From contig OV050032.1 of NCBI GenBank assembly GCA_920105625.2, forward strand, positions 22,611,981 to 22,675,980: a DNA stretch of 64,000 bases, in the 5' to 3' direction. This document shows positions 37,778 through 49,489 of this stretch, piece after piece; within the stretch, counting starts at the first letter, position 1; each line of letters starts with the position of its first letter. Origin of the DNA: Clusia tigrina. Taxonomy: Eukaryota > Arthropoda > Insecta > Diptera > Clusiidae. Below the pieces are notes generated by a model that was given only the letters and a program-made list of their open reading frames with translations, searched no databases and was not told the origin of the DNA. Both the position numbers and the translations under genes were made by a program.

Positions 37778-39382
37778 TGTAACGACTCTTTTCTATAGCT
37801 GGGGTAAAACTCAGCGGCTCCAGGGGTCGTGTACAGAAAAATATAAAATCCTGTGTGTTAAATTAATTTCAACGTATTTATTTAGTGTATTGATTATGGA
37901 CTCTTGTTAGTCCTTGCTCAAAACAATGCTACTTCCTTAACTCTATACAAATCAACTTGCTTAGTGTATAAATGACTTATTCAATGTGTACTTGTTTTTA
38001 CGTCTCTACGTCCCGGTAAGTGTGTGTCTCTGTGACTCAGTGGGAGAACGATTAAAAACCAGAAGCTCTCACTGAGTTCCTATGGTCTCTGTACGGCGTA
38101 TGACTTAGTGGGAAAACGATTAAAAACCAGAGGTTCCCTCTAAGTCCCTAAGTCTCGGTGGCGTATGTGTCTCAGTGATTCAGTGGGAGAACGATTAAAA
38201 ACCAGAGGCTCTCACTGAATCCCTGTAGTCTCTGTCTGTGTATGGCTTAGCAAGAAAACGATTAAAAACCAGAGGTTCTTGCTAAGCTTCCTAAGTCTCG
38301 GTTGCGTATGTGTCTCAGTGATTCAGTGGGAGAACGATTAAAAACCAGAGGCTCTCACTGAATCCCTGTAGTCTCTGTCTGTGTATGACTTAGCAAGAAA
38401 ACGATTAAAAACCAGAGGTTCTTGCTAAGCTTTTTATGTTCGTATGGTACTTTGTAGAGCTGTTGCTAGTCAGGATGCTGGTGTCCGAAGAAGAGACTTA
38501 CTGCCTGGGCTACGTGGTTTATATAGTCCCAGGTCGCAGCGGCTGACACATGTTGTTGTTCGCAGGCCACCGTTGTGTGTTTTTACTTCCGTTGGCCAGT
38601 AGTCGATTGTTGTTGTTGTGGCCGGCTTGTTGTTGTTGCAGTCAGGCTTGTTGGTGTTGCCGTCTTTTGCACTTGGGCCACCTTCAACTTCTGGCGGTCA
38701 GCCACCTCACTCCAACGGTCCCTGGTTAGCCTGCAGTATTGTTGCCTGCCAGCAGCGCTGTCCGGAATCCAATAGTGTTGTTGTTGTTAAATATTTAATT
38801 TAACTGACAATCAGCATTTCCCTCTTGTGCTTCGCTCTCGTTTCTTCGTGTTGTTGTTAAATATTTAATTTAACTGACAACCAACATTTCCCTCTTGTGC
38901 TTTGTACTTGCCGGCCGTTGGCGTGGTGGTGGTTCTGTCGTTGTCCCTCTTGTGCTTCGCTCTCGTTTCTTCGTGTTGTTGGTGTAAGATTTCCGAGCGA
39001 GTGCACTCGGCAAATTCCACCGCTGAGTTCGTGCACTCACCTTCTCTTGTCCGGCATGTATTTGTTGTATTCCTCGTCGCTGTGTTTTTCCTCGCTCTTT
39101 GCAAGCATAGCGCTGATTGGCAAGATCGTTGGCTGTGCGTGAGGTTGCTTTTGTTGTAATCCTAGTTATTATTCCAACTGGTATAATATGCTGATGGTGA
39201 TCTGTTCTCCCGCCACTGCTGCGCTGATTGGTTACAACGTATGTAGTTTTTTCGTTAAATTTCTAATGCAGTTGCTTCGGTTCGGGTATTTTATCGTGAT
39301 GTGTGTGTGTATATAGTTTCGTAGCGACTCTGTCATTTGTAGTGTGGGCCAAAATTTCCCACAGAAGATTTTAGTCCTCACA
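37778..39382 (-). repeat. 5' LTR (right in window)
   Basis: Same 1605-bp sequence as 33619-35223, displaced by exactly 4159 bp throughout, with no indel and no substitution noticed. The TATA box is at 38518-38525. Confidence 0.93.
38035..38430 (-). repeat. Array of six covarying hairpins in the 5' LTR
   Basis: Identical copy of the left-LTR array, with units beginning at 38035, 38103, 38178, 38245, 38321 and 38388. In this LTR the array would form part of the 5' leader of the element's RNA. Confidence 0.92.
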
Positions 39383-40476
39383 CATTTATGAATTTTTATC
39401 GTTCTGGTAGTCGAATAATCGGGTGACGAATTGGCACAACCCTAACAGTAGTACGTATATATAAGTGTGTGATGGTGTGTGTGTGTGTGTGTGTGTGTGC
39501 ACGTGTTTGTGTAGACATGCACAATTCAAACGTAACAATTGGGCGTACTGTTTCCGCCGCAAATTGGAACAAAGCTGCACTTATTTATTATTGTATTGTA
39601 AATTTACAAATTCGCAAGGTTAAACCGCTCGCCATGTACGGGCAAACTGACATTAAGGCCGGTTGGTTTTCGCCAATTTGCGTTTGTTTGCATGCGGCCA
39701 TATTTGAATTTGATGCTCTTGTTGTATTTGTTGTTGTTGCCTTCTACTTCATATTGGCAATTGCTGTTTGTGTGTGGCTGTTGCGATTGGGCAAGTAGAA
39801 TTTTTAGCACTTGGTCAATAACTTTGCACAGGTTTTGCAGCTAAATACAACTGCATTGCAATTAAATTTGAATTTTAATGCTCTTACCTATCAGCATGCA
39901 TACACATATGCATATACGTACTTACTCGTATGCATATGCGAACTGGAAGCTTTCGTGTTACCCGTATTTCCTAATGGCTTAAATGGCATTTGAACTTTAA
40001 ACGTAATTTAATGCAAATGTGTATTTTGCATTATTTTCAACTTATGTTTCGAAGACTGTATTAGAAGAACCATTATTTCAAACAAGTGCACCCGTGTTGG
40101 TATTGATTGTGCACCTATTTGGAACCGCCGACTTCAGTGCCTGAAGGCAACCACAGGTATTAGCTGTGAGACGTTTTAATATAGCATTTTGCCAAACAGT
40201 TGGGTTAATATCACAGAGAATAAGGTGTTAGTCATTGATCGTCGTCATTACTGATTAAGTGTATATAAGACTTGATTGTTGTGGTCTTTAATTAATTGAG
40301 ATATATAAACAATTTTTTTATGAAATAAATGAGGTGAATAATAATCCCGTTCTTTAACATGTCAGAAATTGCTGCACAAATTCCTTTTATCAATTAGAGT
40401 GCTTCCGAAAATTTGATTTTGTTTTATGAAAGTATTTCAAAATCAATTTTCATTAAAAATGTAATTTTAAAAGATA

Positions 40477-40526
40477 TGACACAAATTGGCGAAATATATA
40501 CCATCGTATTTCGCCAATTTGTGTCA
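40477..40526. repeat. Perfect 20-bp stem hairpin
   Basis: TGACACAAATTGGCGAAATA (40477-40496), a 10-nt loop TATACCATCG, then the exact reverse complement (40507-40526). No other copy of the arm was noticed in the window, and no target duplication was seen around it. Confidence 0.9.
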
Positions 40527-43500
40527 GCATACTGCTCATTGACATTAAAACTTTCACTTAACTTAAAATGATTCTAATGTGGGCGGTTTCGACTGGTAGC
40601 TCGTGGGTATTATTCGTGCATGCATATGTACATAAATGGTGCGTCCGTCTTAGCCGAATTAGGTTACATTCTTGATATTAGTAGGTTACAAGTTTTCAAA
40701 AATTCACTTGGATCAGACTAGTAATAGTAATAATAAATCTTTCGGAGATGGTTCTTGTGATATTCCGATACTCCCCATAATCACCATAATCATGTTTCCG
40801 AACATACTTGCATTTTGTATCCATTTGCATGCTACTTTAAGGTATTTATATAACTGCTTTAAAAGGATGTGGCGTTGTTTAGTTGCATTTATTTTTACTA
40901 TTCAGTTATACGATGAAGTTTCCTCGACATGTTTGTGCTACGAAATGCTGGAATGTTATTTCAGTGTTGCTTTCCTCTTCCATTCCTTTCCCTTCATTTA
41001 GCTTTGCTTCCTTTGAATGTGCTTCAATTTATGCTGAGCTTGGTGAAACTGTTTAAAAGCCAGTTTACCTGGCTGAGGCACATCTTATGTATATTTTGTG
41101 CTTGCTTGCAATTGACCTCGGCCTGAATTCTTTGCTTTATACTCGTATACACAGACACTCATACTGGTTTGTATGCATACAAACATATGAGTGCATACCA
41201 AAACACTCGCGTATATGCAAAGTATTCAAGAGTTTCTGGACAATTGACAGCAATAACCTTAGCTAAAAGCCAGGAACATTTTATAAGAACAATGCCATAA
41301 ATTGAAAATCGAAAACAAAACACACCAAGTACACGTAAGCACGACTTGACGTTTGAACTGCTTGGATACCGCTTGAAGACACAGCTTCCCTCCAAAGGGC
41401 TGCACTAATAATAAACTTTCCGTTGCTGTTTTAAAATTCCATGCTCGGATATGTCAGAAGTTCTCTGATATACATCATTTCACTTTTGTTGTTGTTGTTG
41501 CTGCTGCCGTTTTCCATAGGGTAATATACACATGGTTAATGGCAACGATTTGTGCGATGTGCTTGGGATACGACAAATATTAAATCGAACTCTATGTCAC
41601 GATGCAGGTTGTGTGTTGTTGTGAACGGTGTGTAGAGTGGCTCTTAGAAATGCTTACTTCGAATACTGTAACATCGCAAAGGGTCCAACAAATTTTGAAG
41701 CATTGTTCTTGATTAAGTTCAAACTTAAGATTACGTTAGTTTGTTGCTCATGCAGCGGAGGACAATACTAAAATACAGCGATGGGAGTAATTGAAAGAAG
41801 CAACTTGTCGTCACTGCCATGAATTTGTGTAAGTGAGCACCTCCCTGTTGACTGCAATTGCTACCTAGCCTCAACGAAGAATGCAGTGAAAGGCACTCAA
41901 TAAATATTTTAAGTGTATTGATCACGCACGCTTGGGATATGGAAGGAGCTGTGCTTGGTATGGAAGGAGCTGTGCAGCAAGTGCCGGATATTCGTTACAC
42001 ACATTATTTGCTACAGTTATAGTTACTGTGTTTTATTTTGTGTCACTCGTATGTGACAAAGACAACTATCGAACCAATATCAATTTGCTTAGTCAGTAGT
42101 GATCGGACTAAATTACGTATATATCGTACTACTGCATGCAGCTGGATTTTTAAGGATAATTATAGATTCCAGTTACACAGAAGCTTCATGAAGACAGCCG
42201 AAAATAATCTCCGAAATTTCTTTAAAGTTTTTAGTTGAATTGAAATTGCTTAAGGCTGCATAAATTCTTTGTATAGTCATGAAAATTGTTTCAAACTTGC
42301 AGAGAATGTGTCTCGTTGCCAGAAGCTAAGAAAATTTTGCAACCAACACGGAAGGTATTTCAATATTTTAGAAAGCACCTTTAGTGCCCCTGGAGGTGTC
42401 AATAAGTTGCATTGAATATTTCTAATATAACGGGAGCCTCTTGGGAAGAAAACCATGTTCAAATGATACTTATGTGCTTACAGGAACTATTTTCAGCTTT
42501 TCTCTTTTCGAATTGTGCAGTTTAATATTTTTTCTTCGCTCCTTTATTTCAATTTCACTAGTTTGTGTTTCCATTTTGTAGAGTTTTTATTTCCCCCACG
42601 ACAGAAATATGCTAGTGAAAGCCAATTTGATGCTTTTTGAAAGTCAATTTGATTGCATTGCATATTGTTTTTACCTATATTTAGAGCAATGCTGTCTGAC
42701 TAAAATTTAGATGCATCGATCTTCTAGCTGGTTTGCTGAATGGTTCTATATCGACTTATAAGAGCGAACAGGCAAGAGGCGTTGTACAAACACGGTTTCA
42801 CGCTGGTATTACGTAACAGCCACACCTCTACTTGGGCGAGGCGCAAACTGCAACAATGAATTTAGAAACAAACGACTTCAAATCATCGTGATTATTTGCG
42901 TGAAAATGTTGGCAGAATGGAAAAGATACATGACATTGACAAGGATGACATGCAAGTACGGCCGTGTGCGTCTGAGTGTGTGTGTGAGTGAGTGAGTGTG
43001 TGTGGGTCACAGTTTGACATTTAATGAAAAGTGGCACTTAGCACCTTTCCGTAAGTTGACATACAAATCGTGCTTGGTTAACGTACGGGCAGTTTCTTTC
43101 AATCGTGTCGTGGTCGTTGCAACTGTGTTCGTTGTCCGTCGTTATCGATGCTTCTCAGTTGCATGCGCATAATTACATAATTTTCTTTTAAGCAGCACGT
43201 AGGTATATGAAAATTCACTTAACTGATAAATTTTCTCTTCAATCGCGTGCACTTTCCATTAGCGTGGCACTCTGGGCACACTCACCGCGCATGAAAGTGC
43301 GAATAAATTTGTCATTACACAAAATTATAAAATTCTACCTCCATGTTAATTGCCGTTACAAATTGTTGGGCAGGGCGGGGCGAAATATTTAATGAAAACT
43401 AAATGGCAAACAACAATAAAAAAATATATAAAAGTGTGGAATTTAAATGAAGAGTTGTTGTTAATTTCTTCCACTGCCATGAATTCAGCGCTAACCGAAA

Positions 43501-44842
43501 CGTGTGGAACTGCGGGTGCACATTTTGCAATGGCATTACAGAAAAACAAAAAACAAAAAACAAAAAGAGTGTAAAAATATAATTTGTCCTTGTGCATTTT
43601 TTATAATACACAATTTGCTTATGTAGGGGAAAGTTTTTAACATTCACACACCTCTACACGAGTTCGCAGGTTTCCATTAAAAATATCTGCAATTATAGAA
43701 ACCTGTAAAGTGTTTAAGAATTTTTCTCCATTAGTGTGAATTTTGCGCCGTGTTGTGGGGCGTATGAGTGTTATTTTTTTTTCGAACCACTCATTTGTTT
43801 TTATTTTGTGTGCATATTACACAATTTTGTTGATTTTACTACACAACAAATTATTTGGTGCTTCGCTTCGTTTCCAGGGCGGGGCAATTATTATTCATGA
43901 ACTTTGCTCTTGACGTGCGCTCTTCAAATATTTGCCATCAGTTTGGTTGGCGTGTGCGCGCGAGGAAATGAGAGCACTTAAACAGTCCTGTGAAAAAAAT
44001 GGCATACCAATTGCTGTTGCTCAATTATAGCGTACTTAAAATACTTTGATGTGTTCTGAACTTATAAAAAATAGCTGAGCTCAAAAAGGCGTTAGTAATT
44101 TTGCAAAATAACCTAAAAAGTATTTACGTAGGATGCAAGCCTAACTGGCAAACAGGTTGGTGTAGGTCGCCGCACAACATCCAGCAAAGTAAAACACAGT
44201 GTGGCATTGTGCATTTTCAGATGATTTTGCAGAATTCTTTTCATGGATGGTTATTACAGGAGTCCTGATGTGCTTTCGCCCATACATTGAGTTTGTTGTC
44301 TTCAAACAAATTCTTATCTCTACAGAATCATTTATGTGCTACAAGTAATATGTGCGGCCAGACCAAATATTTTTTTCCAGCCTGTGGTCATAATACATTT
44401 TCCAATGCGGACGACTCATAGTTTCGGATACTCCGACCTAAGCATTATCTCCCAATTCCTTTAGAGTGAACTTCATAAGAGTATTTCGTAATTGGAACCT
44501 ACTAAGGCTGGCTGATGTGTGTCGACTACATACAATACTCCAATATGCAACTATTTCATCTCCTCCTCTTTAAATCATTGGTTTAAATTGTAGAAAAGTT
44601 TTTGGGTGGATATATGAGAGATGCATATTTTTGGTGCTCCTGTATGGACAGTAAAGTCCCACTAATCTATTTTCTGATAATTTTCAGTTAGTTCATGAGC
44701 TGGTTTGACAAATATAAACATTTGGACACGGTACACGTACTTTCAGCTTCACTAGCTTCTTTCATAAGCTACGATCGGTTTGCAAGAATCTTGTTATGCC
44801 TTTCAATTGATTGACTGATTTCTCTCACAGATTTTTGAGGTA

Positions 44843-44942
44843 CTTAAGAAGTATTTTTGAGACCAAGCCCGGAGCAGGATTTGAATCTGCGACCCTCAGA
44901 GTTTGAGCCCAGCATGTTTACCACTAGGCCACAGAGGGCGTA
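44843..44942 (-). mobile_element. tRNA-derived SINE head, second copy
   Basis: On the minus strand: CGCCCTCTGTGGCCTAGTGG (box A TGGCCTAGTGG), TAAACATGCTGGGCTCAAAC, CTCTGAGGGTCGC, box B AGATTCAAATCC (44877-44888), TGCTCCGGGCTTGGTCTC. It is better preserved than the 32.6 kb copy in box A. The body after the tRNA part is short or diverged. Confidence 0.75.
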
Positions 44943-47729
44943 GTTTGATCGACTCTTATAGAATTCGGGTGTGTTGTAATCAGATTTTACTTTAAACTTA
45001 TTATTAGATTCTTTTAGTGCGATTTAGTTTACTATATTCTAATGTATTCAAAGAACATGAAGAATCGGAAATTTCTTTCTTACTCTTAATTAGTGTCTTC
45101 GATGCGCAATTTTAGCCTGCCATTTTCCTGCCTCTTGTGCAAAAAACTTACTTCAGGAAATCTGTTATTACTTGGCTGTTGCGTGCTTCTTCTTATATAA
45201 CTTACACTTATCTGTAATGGCACACCGAAGGAAATTACGAGCACAAACACACTCTCAGTGTCATTATATGGGGATCTTGCGTAAAAGTATGCATCCACAA
45301 CATAGGGTGAATTTGTTTTGTGGAGCATTGCAAAATATCAATAATTCATCCTGAAAAGAGTACGAATTTTAGAATTGGCATCCCATAAATTTGGTTTTTT
45401 ATGCTTCCATAGTTAAAAACTATTTGCGCCACATAAACTTTTGTACCTTTTGCCTTCACTCTCTAAAACCTTTTAGCAAGTGAAAATAAAAAAAATAATA
45501 AAAATGGCAACAAACAAAAGAAAGAAGAAACAATTCACGTGCCATTGAGTGCATAGCACAACTAGCAAAACAGGCAAGAAAGGAAATTTCGAAGTTCTCG
45601 TGATTTAAGTTAAACTCCCTCACATTGTGCATCTCATATTTGTTGTAGCATGTTGTAGGACGGTAGCCATAAAAGTAGTGCCGCCGGCAAGCACAGAGAT
45701 TCCCATACACACCCACTTGTAAGAACAATAGTCGAGCAGATGGAACGAAAAAGGTGTTTACACGAAATGAACGCGTTCACTGAAAGCACAAAAAACTAAC
45801 AGAAAAAGCACTAAAAATGAAGAAATGTAAAATAGTAACATTTATGGCGCACATCCTGCGCATATTATAGAGCAATTTTCATTATGCATGTGCGCGAGTG
45901 TGCAGTGCACCGCGCACAGATAGTGGCAGAAACCGCACACATTCCTCTGTGGCTGCTGTGCTTGAGTGTGGCAGTCATCATTGAGGCTGGATGGCGGTAG
46001 TGCGGTTGCATACAGGAACATATGCAGAAACGCTCGTTTAGCCACCACATACACATTCACTCATGCATGCACATTTGTTCATCACAAGTAACAAAAAGGC
46101 GCCTACGGTGGTTTTTGTAATTTACATTTTTTAGTTTTATTGTTTTAATGCTATTTTTTTGTGGTGGGTTTCATTTTTTTTTGCTGCTTGTTTGTTTGTG
46201 GTTGCAGACATTTTAGACGCCATTTTTCTTCTATTTTTTCTTATCTTGCGCTGCTTCTTACTCTCTTTTTTTTGTTTTTCTTTTTCTGTGCAATTTTGCC
46301 TATATGTGATTTTGTTCTTTCAATGGAAGCGTAAATTTCTTGGGCTATATGAACATTTTGTGTGTGTGTATGTGTGTGACTGCGTCCTTCTGGATGCCAG
46401 CAGATTTGTAGATTTTTAGTGCAAGTTTGTGTGTTATTGATGTGCGCCGCCATTTAGACGGGGACCAACATCGGCGATGCTTGTAGCTTGTCGCTAGTTC
46501 AATTCCCGTTTATTGTCTTGGTTTGGTTGGACAAGAATTGACCCGGTGCACTTTAGACCTTGGTACTTAAAAAGCTCCACACGAAAAATGTGTGATGCCC
46601 CTCTTCGCCTCTCACTATTTCGACCCGCCTTGCCTTGCTTTGGTTCGCCGCTCTCTTAGAAAATTTTAAAATTATTGTTCGTTGTCATGCGAGCTTTATG
46701 CGATTGGCGATTGCTGATTGGCCTTGGTCAGGACTCCGCCATCATATCATACATGCGCGTGTGCTTGTGTTTACTTTTGTTAACTTTCATAGAACCAAGT
46801 CCTCTTTGTGTTGGTGCGCCTTTGTTGTAGGTGTCCTAGACAGGTGCGTGTTTATATAATGGTTAAAGTTTGAACTCGTAAATTTTCTTAGGGTTTTCTG
46901 AATGAATGTGTGTGTGTGTGTGTGTGTGCGTATGTCTGTACGTTTGTGTAGACGTCGAATTTTATAACTCTTTTTATGCGAAACACAAGTAAATGTACGA
47001 ATAAATTCAGTAAAAGTTCTCGCTTGACCTCCTCAAATACATTGCCATACAGCTGGTGATATGAAAATGTGGGTGAAGTACGGTTGCAATACTTGACACT
47101 TGAATGACTGGCACGATCTGCTATCCTTGAATAAACAAATGGAATAATTTTTTACCCCTCACTGTTTGTACACTTGTTATTATGATATGGATAGTAACTC
47201 ATATTAAAGAGTGCTAGCACGTGTGAAACTGGATCATGTTCAATCAATTCAAAATTATCGCGCACAAACTAAATGTCAGTGTACTCTTAATCAGTGTTTG
47301 CCAGCCAAAATCATCTTTAGGACAATTCTTTGGTTCTTTACAGTCAAACTGAATTTAAAAATTTCTTTCAAAATCAATTGACAAATTTTTATTAACTTAA
47401 ATATCAAAGTCTGTAAGAATCAGTATAAATTTGTTCCTGAAAAGATGTGCTTGATTTATCGACAGTTTGGAAGAAAGAAAACACATAGGCGGACATGGCT
47501 AAATAGACTCAGAAAGTGAAGCTGGTCAGAGAAAAATAAAAATAAATATATATATTTATATACACTTGTATATAATCCGACTTAATTAGATTGATCTTGA
47601 ATGTACTTAAATTTATTTGAATTTAAATTAAACATTCTAAATTCAATGAGAGCAAAAAGAAAAGTAATAAAAGTGAATACATTAAAAAATAAATTAATTA
47701 TTACTTAAAACATTGAAATATAGTCGATT

Positions 47730-48890
47730 TGAATCATCTTTGATTACCTTTGGACTTAATACTATTTGGTAGGGAATTCCAAAGTTAAACAGCACTGACA
47801 AAAACATCCTAGAAGTCGTAAGGTGCGTATGTGGAGGTCAAATCAGATTGCCAGTTTGTGTTGATCGCGCAAAGCCTGGCTTACTGTAATGGTTCTGTGG
47901 ATGTTTGATATATAGTCACATACGCAAGAGGACCATATTAGATATTAGACTACAGTTGAAAATCTTTACAGAAAATTGGGATCTATGATCAAATTGGTGT
48001 TTAGAAAATATATATTTGGTGAAGTAATTTAGTACTAATTTAACCTTTTGTGTCGATACGATGTCCATACTCCCATACACGAGTTTACTATATGTTATAA
48101 GTGGTACTACATATGGTCTCACAAACTTTAATTTTGTTCGTATCCTGGGGAATAAAGTCAGCTGAATACTAGAACGTTCTACGGACATAAGAATACCTGG
48201 CTACAGTATAGTTAACATGGTCTGAGCAACTCAAAGTAGAGTTCGATTTGTAGCCAATACTTTTAACAGTCAAATCGAATCTAATTGGTGTATAACCCAG
48301 GACTTCTAGTGGGAGACAATCTTCTACATGTGAACATTCAATACCTGTAGCTTTTATTTTAGAAGTATTTAATTTTAAATTACTATGCCATGCCCGGATG
48401 GAAGTCGTACTCTAAATATTAAATCCTCTGATAAGCCGGCTGGACGAGACAGATAAATGTGAGCATCATCCGCTTATAAGTGAATAGATTCATTATTGCA
48501 ATAATGTACAATGTCATTGATAAAAATACTAAAAAAAACCGGACTAAGTATAGATGCTTGTGGCACCCCCGACTCAAATTTTCTAAGGTCAGAACTTATG
48601 TTGCTATACACTAATAGATAAGTAGTTTTTAGTAGCAATATTGCTCCCTGAGAGAAACCAAACTACCACTTTAACTTGTGCAAGAGAATATTATGTTCAA
48701 CTGTGTCAAACGCCTCAGAGAAATCCAAAATAGTGAGAATCGACTATGGCCAGCTCCATATCCAGATTGATAAACTTAGAGTAGTTTATATTTGTGAATA
48801 TATCCAACAATATGTCTCGTCACCAACTTTTCAAAAACTTTAAATAGAACATGCAGTATACTTGTAGGTATAGGTATTCCGTTCGGATTT
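47730..48890 (-). pseudogene. LINE reverse-transcriptase relic
   Basis: Minus-strand conceptual translation with frameshifts and stops recovers RT landmarks in order: an FGFS-type segment (48640-48700), SGVPQASILSPVFFSIFIND (about 48520-48590), ADDAHIYLSRP (about 48450-48480, preceded by a stop where family members have the residue before ADD), and a C-terminal piece, RTKLKFVRPYVVPLITYSKL (47916-48188), of the thumb/C-terminal type. It belongs to the same general group of LINEs as the relic at 57.1 kb. Far too damaged to function. Confidence 0.75.
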
Positions 48891-49140
48891 AACTTTCTGT
48901 GGTTCATTTCAATTTCAATTACCACTTCAAGTGGCAAAATTTAATTGTCATTTCGAGTTGAAATGGAATTAAAAATCATGCCCTTCCCCCTCTATTGTCC
49001 TGTGTCACGTCATACTCGTTTTTACTCATATTGACGTTAAGGATATCTACAAAATAGCTGTCAACTATATGTAAACACTCCTTTCAATAGTTTCTCTTCA
49101 GCCAACAATGAGCGATAACTGAAGTCATCAACCTCCGCTT

Positions 49141-49157
49141 ATGTATATATATGTATA

Positions 49158-49203
<46 letters not shown>
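49141..49203. repeat. (TA)n microsatellite with ATG interruptions
   Basis: Starts as three ATGTATATAT units, then pure TA. Confidence 0.9.
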
Positions 49204-49205
<2 letters not shown>

Positions 49206-49390
49206 AATGCATACGAGTATTTATGGTTTGCCCGCGTGCAGTCAGCAGGCAGGAAAATATGTCTGTGACTTTCCCCAGTTGGATTACTACAATTAAACTA
49301 AAATTGTATACGTCTTCTTGTCATGCATACCGACAGGCGCAACAATTTCTACAGCCCCACAAGACGCAATTAAATTTGTATTAAATCTAC

Positions 49391-49405
49391 ATATACACAC
49401 ACACA

Positions 49406-49488
<83 letters not shown>
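49391..49488. repeat. Compound (CA)n(TA)n microsatellite
   Basis: About 50 bp of CA followed directly by about 47 bp of TA. Confidence 0.95.

Positions 49489-49489
<1 letters not shown>

Larger units (their letters stand above)
33619..39382 (-). mobile_element. Complete non-autonomous Ty3/gypsy-type LTR retrotransposon (Gag-protease only)
   Basis: 5764 bp bounded by two 1605-bp direct repeats starting TGTAACGACT and ending CTCACA on the plus strand. It is flanked by a 4-bp target duplication, CATT (33615-33618 and 39383-39386). The coding strand is minus: 5' LTR 37778-39382, PBS, one long ORF, purine tract, 3' LTR 33619-35223. The interior is only 2554 bp and encodes Gag and an aspartic protease, with no reverse transcriptase, RNase H or integrase, so mobility must depend on enzymes in trans. 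The 4-bp duplication, tRNA-Lys-type PBS and very long LTRs recall the Osvaldo/Ulysses group of fly Ty3/gypsy elements; that placement is inference. I found no difference between the two LTRs by eye, so the insertion is recent. Confidence 0.92.
39387..47729. other. Gene-free spacer right of the LTR element
   Basis: No protein of a known family is readable on either strand. It contains a (GT)n run at 39474-39500, a perfect hairpin at 40.48 kb, a 21-bp direct duplication (GGTATGGAAGGAGCTGTGC core) at 41937-41978, a GT/GA tract near 42970-43010, a minus-strand SINE at 44.9 kb and a (TG)n run near 46905-46930. ORFs of 60-110 codons here are AT-rich, overlap on both strands and have no recognised motif. 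Non-coding 5' exons of Shab could lie here unseen. Confidence 0.45.
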
